A stretch of 64,000 nt of DNA, taken from positions 744,001 through 808,000 of the forward strand of contig JADFUC010000789.1 in the NCBI GenBank assembly GCA_019722365.1, in the 5' to 3' direction. The translations under genes and the position numbers were made by a program. Below, one piece after another: positions 58,386-64,000 of this stretch. The DNA comes from Lithospermum erythrorhizon. Its lineage: Eukaryota > Streptophyta > Magnoliopsida > Boraginales > Boraginaceae. The notes below the pieces were generated by a model, which ran no database searches, was not told the origin of the DNA, and saw only the letters and a program-made list of their open reading frames with translations. Within the stretch, counting starts at the first letter, position 1. Each line of letters opens with the position of its first letter.

Positions 58386-60737
58386 TCCACATGAAGAGAT
58401 TGAATGGTTAGTTGTTTGAGTTCTTTTATATGATTATAATTGAATTGAAAAAAGAGGTTGGATTGGCTGCTTACGACGGGCCATGTGGAGTTGAGAGTCA
58501 TGTGCTATAACATTGCTAGACACTATTAAATTATACCAAGAAAATTAGATTGAGTACAGAGGTTAAATAGCCTTGAATATGACAAAAGTACTAAACTATA
58601 TATGCCTCCAACACATAATTTTTTAAGAAATTAAATATTTGTATGGTGGTGCTTTGCCTGTGACTGCAGCAACACATACAACTGATGTGTTTTGTGTTTT
58701 ATTGGGACAACTAATCAAGCTATATATGTCCAATTAATATAATATCCCTAATTTTTCTATGGGTGATATGATGATCAATCAATACAATAAAGTGATTTGT
58801 AAAATTCAAATCAGATTTAAATAATTGTTATGATACTAAAAATATATGATCTGGTTGTTTATAACATTATTACACTAAAAAAATTCTTAAAAGAAAAATT
58901 GACAAAATAAGGTATTTATTGCAAATGCTCTTAGAATTTAAGACTAATAATAATACAAAAATATTGTTTGCCAAGAATCAAATCTTTCATCAAAAAAGTA
59001 ATTGGTCATTATTGAAACAATTATGAATATGACAAGTCCTGGAGGTCAAGCATGATCTAGTTATTACCTTATTAAATATATTGTCAACTTATTATGTATT
59101 GATTTAGTTTATTTCCATATATGTATGATTATTAGTTACCTATTATGTAATGATTTAGTTTTTATTATATTATTATCATGCCTCTTTATATACTAGCAAT
59201 GCAGAACATATATACCTCACTAACAATATAAACATTATGACTACATTCTTGCATATACTTACTCTTATAGAGTTAATTTATTTAGTATAGTTGGAGAGTA
59301 CAGTGGTGAGTTGTAGCTTATATATGACAACTCCATACCATGTTATCGTCCCTCGGTTCATGCCTTACAAGTTACAACCCAGAAAGGAACCTAATTTAAA
59401 AAACACCCTCTTCCATATATTTTCTTTTCCATACAAAAAGTGACAGCTGATATTACGTGTGTATTTTGACATTCATTAATTTTCCATTAATAAATAGACA
59501 CAACATGCCGAATCATCAAAATTGATACATTAACCTTATGATTATATATGTTTTCACATTAGGGAGACTTTTAGTACTTATCTAGAATGACAAAAGAACT
59601 AATCATGATAATTAGGATGTTTTAGTAGACTACTTGAATAGTGTTATCAAATAATTATACATACTGTCGAAGTGTCGATCAAGCAATGATAATTTCATTG
59701 ATTTCTGTAATTTTTAAAATCAAATAATAGTATCATTGCTTTTTTTTTATACCAAATAATAGGAATTAAAAATTACATATAATAACATACAACAATTAAA
59801 TTCTAAACTAAATAATGGAAGATTAGGCTCCATAGAAGTAGTTTGTCTTCAGCCTCTTTGAAGTCTGTTGAGTGAACACCGTGTTCGCTTCGTTTGAATA
59901 TTGCACCAGGTCCACGTAAATTACTGAAACCACTAAGTGGATGTTATGAAAGTTGCAAAGCAAGAAATTAATCCTATAAAAAAATCGACCCAAAGACTTC
60001 TTAAATAGAAGTTCTATCTGAATACCGCTAGGTTAAAAACATTTAATAATAATACCATTGCTTGGTGGATCAGTTTATATAATTATTTGATGACACTATT
60101 CATATCTAAGATATTGCTAGAATTATGCTTATTTAATATATGTTTCATGTTGTTTTCTGATGAGAACATCTGAACATGCATGCAAAGTCTTGGCTGTCTA
60201 GGTACATTCGATGTATGTATTATGATCCGGATCCGGCTGTTGAATCCGACCCCATTTTTTTTGGGTGATGGGACGGCCCCATACTCTATACATTAATTAC
60301 ATTTATATTATAACGGATACGAACGTAGACTAGGAATGAAATAATAGATTTAAGTAAAAAAATACTGATATTCCAAATAATGTGTTTGGACAATACATGA
60401 ATAAAGCCACCAGAAAGATTTCACTATAATTGAAACGAATACATAATACAAATTGATCTAGCCTAGCTGTTAGAAGTATAATTTAATGGCTAAACTAGAC
60501 AAGAAAACCCTATCTCTAATTAGGGGGTGATGAGAACATTAACGAGGAAGAAGGGAATAATAAATGATGAGTTAATTGGTGAAATGGTCGAGATAGTGGG
60601 ATGAATTTAAATTAGTCATAAAATTAGTTAGGATTTAGTCGCGATAGTGGCTTTAAAATTGTATTTTGGTCTCTGTTATGACTGTGCTGTTAAAACCCAA
60701 CAACAAAATGACGATTGGCACTCATTCAACCAAAATT
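58386..60737. other. Promoter side and AT-rich intergenic DNA
   Basis: No gene, RNA or clear element is supported. The left part should hold the promoter of the 57,101-58,306 gene. Long A/T runs and short direct repeats (for example TTATTATGTAATGATTTAGTTT variants at 59,090-59,165) are present. Confidence 0.4.
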
Positions 60738-60950
60738 GTCATATTTCACTCTCACCTTTTCTCATTTGATTTCCGCCAATTCATTCCCTCTATTTTACCA
60801 TTCTACTTGTTTTCTCTGCAAAATAATCTCCTACAATTTTGTAGGAGTAGTTCTATTTGAAGGAGATTATTTTGGATGGAAAACAAGTAGAATGGTAAAA
60901 TAGATGCAAATAATTGGCGGGAATCAGAAATAAAATCGTTGAAATATGAC
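60738..60950. repeat. Long inverted repeat (foldback hairpin)
   Basis: The left arm (60,738 to about 60,832) and right arm (about 60,861-60,950) are reverse complements over roughly 90 bp with few mismatches; matching blocks include CTATTTTACCATTCTACTTG, AAAATAATCTCCT, CGCCAATT and GTCATATTTCA. The junction holds a perfect 20-bp palindrome CTCCTACAATTTTGTAGGAG (60,829-60,848). RNA from either strand could fold into a long stem. It may be a foldback MITE or a young small-RNA locus. Confidence 0.75.
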
Positions 60951-63269
60951 TGGCCTAGTAGGAATGAAGTTACAATAGCTATTTGGTGTTAGTTTGCCGA
61001 CAAACAGCGAGGGGACAAACGGCTGCTCGCGCCATCGAACTTCATCGCCCAAGCTTGAATTTTTTAAGGACAATTAAATGATCGGATCATTCACCAATTA
61101 ACTCGATAATAAATGATCTTTTTCGCTGCCAAATCGGGGCTTGCAACAGTCCCGAAATATCCATATAAGTTTCAAGCCAAAATCGAGACTTTCCGATCAT
61201 GACTTCATCATTCGATGAAAGTCTCGATACGCAAACTCTCCAAAACAACAACCTATTCAAGGCACACTCAACAATTTGTTTGATATACGTATATGTGGTG
61301 GATAATATTTTATATGATACACATTTTATATAGAATTTAAGTTAATTGAATAAATTATTTCTTTAATAATATAATCTAGGATAACTATTTGTTGAAAAAC
61401 TCAGAGTTAAACGACTGTGACGATGCTCGTGGAAAGATAGTGTGTTACAAATTCATGAGATTCCGCTCAAGTTATGATATCCGTCCTAAATGCTTTGTAG
61501 TTGCTCGTAGTTATATTTTGATTCCTTCCTTGACCCTAAACGTTTTGTAACTATACAAATTCATGAGATTCCACTCTAGCTTTTTAGTTCGCACCTTTTC
61601 AAAAACTTTACCAAAGTGACTTTCTTTTATAGATATAAAAAGATGTATAAATCGTGACAGAAATTATATACTTCATATATACCTTGTGAATACTTTAAAT
61701 TGTAGTTTCAGTTAGTTGAAAATCATTGTCAACTCAATACTTCTTTTTATCTAATCCCTTCCTTCGTGTGCTAGTACCTAATATAATGAGATTCAACTTG
61801 CATTTCTACCCAATAAAGTATACACCTCTTGAACATGGCCGATTGCAAACAAATGATAATGTATACATCCTTAATGTGAAGAAACTATTTTGAAATCCCA
61901 AATCATATTTCATTTTTATTAAATATGAAGAAAAGGAAAAAAATCTAAGATGAATAAATAAATTTGAAAGTTTAATAAAGTGTATATAAAGTCAAATGAG
62001 CCCCAAACAAATTAAAACCCATAGTTCAATTGACATTGAGTTACGTGTTCCTAAACGGCTAGGAGCATAGATACATGTAGCAAACTCGCGCCCAGTCAAA
62101 TATTGAATTTTGAAGTGATGAACATGAGTGTCTTCACTTCCTCTATAAATATCTGTTCATTTCATCAAAGAACATGTAATATGCAATTTGTTTTCTAAAA
62201 CACCGGAACTAATTATGTCCGTAATATCAAGTTATAGTACGAGTTTCCAGTTTACATTGCACATCTCTTCATTTTATTACACTAGTTCGTTTTATATAAT
62301 GTTACCACTTACCAATGAGTTTATGCTTTTTGAGAGTATCCTGTTGACTTCTTGTGATCGCTCCGGCCTCTAGCCATAGTAGCATGGACTGATCCCAATA
62401 TGTTATGACTAAACAGAAATTGGGCCTCTCTAAATTTGAGCAATGGATCCCATCATCCAATCCAAGACATTTAGCTCATTAGATCACAGAATTACTACTT
62501 ATATGATGAATACGGTCAACCAAAAAAATTTATCTTTCGCGGTCGACGAAATTTTTATAACAATATTATCCTTCATATTTTTAAACTAACAATGGAGAAG
62601 AAGAATATTAGGCTGATGATTATTAAAGAGGAAGAAGATAATTAATTATTTGCATTAAACAAATTAGTGATTTTAGTATGTTTATTGTGTTCAAATTATA
62701 TGAAGAGACAATTAGCCTTTATTGAGCTTTATTTGTGTTTAGAAATTTTTTACGACTGTATATAGAAACACCCCTATATGATTTATGACTCACTAGTCAC
62801 TAAGTCACTTCTAACTTCCAAGCCCTATTTTTCGGTTTTGGGGTACTACATGATACTATGACATATTTGAATAAGGACTCGTCCCACATTAAATATACCA
62901 AAGTATATAAGTTGATTTATAAGGTTTTAGAACCGTTAAATGCCCCGGTGATTGGTTTTAGTATTGAAATTACGGATTATTTCTACGTGATTTCGTAAGG
63001 TTAAGCCGTGATTTGATCTACTGCGTGACCATCAGACAAACCTTCCACGTGCGGATGGATATTGAATGAAGACTTGTCCCACATTAAATATGTCAAATCA
63101 TACGATGTGGTTTATAAGAAGGCTTGAAGCTTATGCTCTACTATTGGAATTGGTTTAGTATGACTCTCACAAATTCTTAACAATTAGGTATTAACGTAAT
63201 TTGGTATCAAATGACATCTTCTCTCATTCCAATTAATAGAAACTTTTTCGTTGTTCGAAGCGACGATAA
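60951..63269. other. AT-rich intergenic DNA with possible LTR remnant
   Basis: No gene is supported. A GC-rich patch lies at 60,995-61,050. At about 62,870-63,195 two diverged copies of a block with GTCCCACATTAAATAT then TTATAAG (near 62,881 and 63,068) precede TTTGGTATCAAATGACA (63,199). That last motif resembles a Copia primer site, suggesting a decayed LTR, but no internal domains follow. Confidence 0.35.
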
Positions 63270-63441
63270 TTTCCAGTACTTCATTTATATTATGAAAAAT
63301 TATAAAAAAATATTATGAAAATATTTTTTAAAACGAATCTAATGATATTAATTTTATATTTTTTGGGTTAGTGAATAAAAAGTATTTTGTAATAAAAAAC
63401 GACACGAAATGATCGGTATCAATTTGAAATGGAGGGAGTAA
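63270..63441. mobile_element. Stowaway-like MITE, truncated copy
   Basis: Its right end ATCAATTTGAAATGGAGGGAG and interior (AAATATTATGAAAATATTTTTTAAA, AGTGAATAAAAAGTATTTTGT) are the same as the elements at 11,890-12,105 and 17,935-18,150 read in the other direction. The left terminus is not recognisable, so this copy is truncated. Confidence 0.6.
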
Positions 63442-64000
63442 TGTAGTTTCTTTACTTGGGATTGTCGTGCAACAATTGATCAAATTAATTTGTTTCGTAC
63501 CAAATATAATGCCGGGTTTACCTAATTGGACACGTCGGTATGTAATAAAAAAAATTATGCAACAAACTGTATGTGTCCAAGGATGTCACGTTGTAACAAT
63601 AGTTGTACATAACATACGGTAGGCCCTCCTGCTCGACAATGTTTGAAATATCAGATGTAAAACTAGACTATCTAGACAGATAAATACGGCCTGCAACTGA
63701 TGACATAATAATAACCTCCCATTTGTGGATGGTTTCAATTAGGCATAAGCGGATAGAGAGCTATCTTAGAGGCGGCAATGCGTTCGAAGTTAGGTTTGCC
63801 TTCAGTGTCGAGCGTGGATTCGGTCGGTCCGATTTTTGCGAACTGAATTTGAGGTTCGAAGTTGATATTTTGGATTTACTATTCGCCTGGAGTCGGTCAA
63901 AAATGTTTACGCGCGGTTCGAAAAAGGTTCGATCCGGTCCTATTTTACAAACCATTTTTTGTCTACAGAGGTAAAATTAAGTAACTAAAGAATGAAATCC
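63442..64000. other. Intergenic DNA to the window end
   Basis: Around 63,740-63,960 the composition shifts to GGTTCGAAG/TTCGGTCGG-like motifs resembling subterminal repeats of hAT elements (compare 49,885-50,060). If so, an element starts here and continues beyond the window. No gene is supported. Confidence 0.35.

Noticed and set aside
62870..63100. snRNA promoter (USE plus TATA)
   Set aside because: The core is GTCCCACATTA rather than RTCCCACATCG, no snRNA-like sequence follows, and the nearby PBS-like motif favours an LTR remnant.
1..64000. CRISPR arrays, bacterial operons, tRNA or rRNA genes
   Set aside because: None seen; the window is plant nuclear DNA with introns and plant transposons.

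Overview
This is nuclear DNA from a flowering plant. The AT-rich intergenic DNA, GT..AG introns, a miR319 target site, plant-only gene families and layers of Copia, Gypsy, LINE, hAT and MITE elements all point to a eudicot. The gene order resembles what I remember of Arabidopsis chromosome 1 around TCP3-NCL-TEAR1. The species cannot be read from the sequence.

Layout. (1) 1-2,150: a CIN-type TCP transcription factor (TCP3/TCP4-like, + strand) with a miR319 site. (2) 2,150-6,470: intergenic DNA with MITEs, one nested in another. (3) 6,470-31,750: about 25 kb of nested retrotransposons. The outer element is a minus-strand Copia. Inserted in it or fused to it are a second minus-strand Copia, a Stowaway-like MITE, a Gypsy 3' end with LTR, a diverged tandem copy of about 4.4 kb, and a complete-ended 8.2-kb Sirevirus-like Copia with a 5-bp target-site duplication. 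(4) 33,545-35,068: a five-exon SPEAR/TIE (SPOROCYTELESS-like) EAR repressor. (5) 35,334-39,9xx, minus: an EF-hand Na+/Ca2+ exchanger-like protein (NCL), convergent with the SPEAR gene. (6) 41,774-44,192, minus: a RING-H2 E3 ligase of the TEAR1/HIP1/ZFP1 type with a roughly 2.8-kb 5'UTR intron. (7) 47,900-50,610: a 5'-truncated LINE with a 14-bp target-site duplication, split by a non-autonomous hAT. (8) 52,159-56,463: a 4.3-kb hAT with decayed transposase and an internal 73-bp minisatellite. (9) 57,101-58,306, minus: an uncharacterised two-exon plant protein. (10) 58,400-64,000: AT-rich intergenic DNA with a long hairpin, a MITE and possible LTR remnants.

How the genes may work together. In Arabidopsis, TIE/SPEAR proteins bind CIN-TCP factors and recruit TOPLESS to silence their targets. 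TEAR1 is a RING E3 ligase that destroys TIE1, and miR319 lowers CIN-TCP mRNA. This window carries a miR319-targeted CIN-TCP, a SPEAR/TIE repressor and a TEAR1-like E3 ligase within about 47 kb (about 22 kb without the transposon nest). A leaf-growth control circuit may therefore be physically linked here. Linkage is seen directly; family assignments come from motifs; joint function is inference.

Quality note. The low-copy genes have clean reading frames and splice sites. The retrotransposon copies carry dense small indels, so some of their breaks may be assembly error rather than decay.
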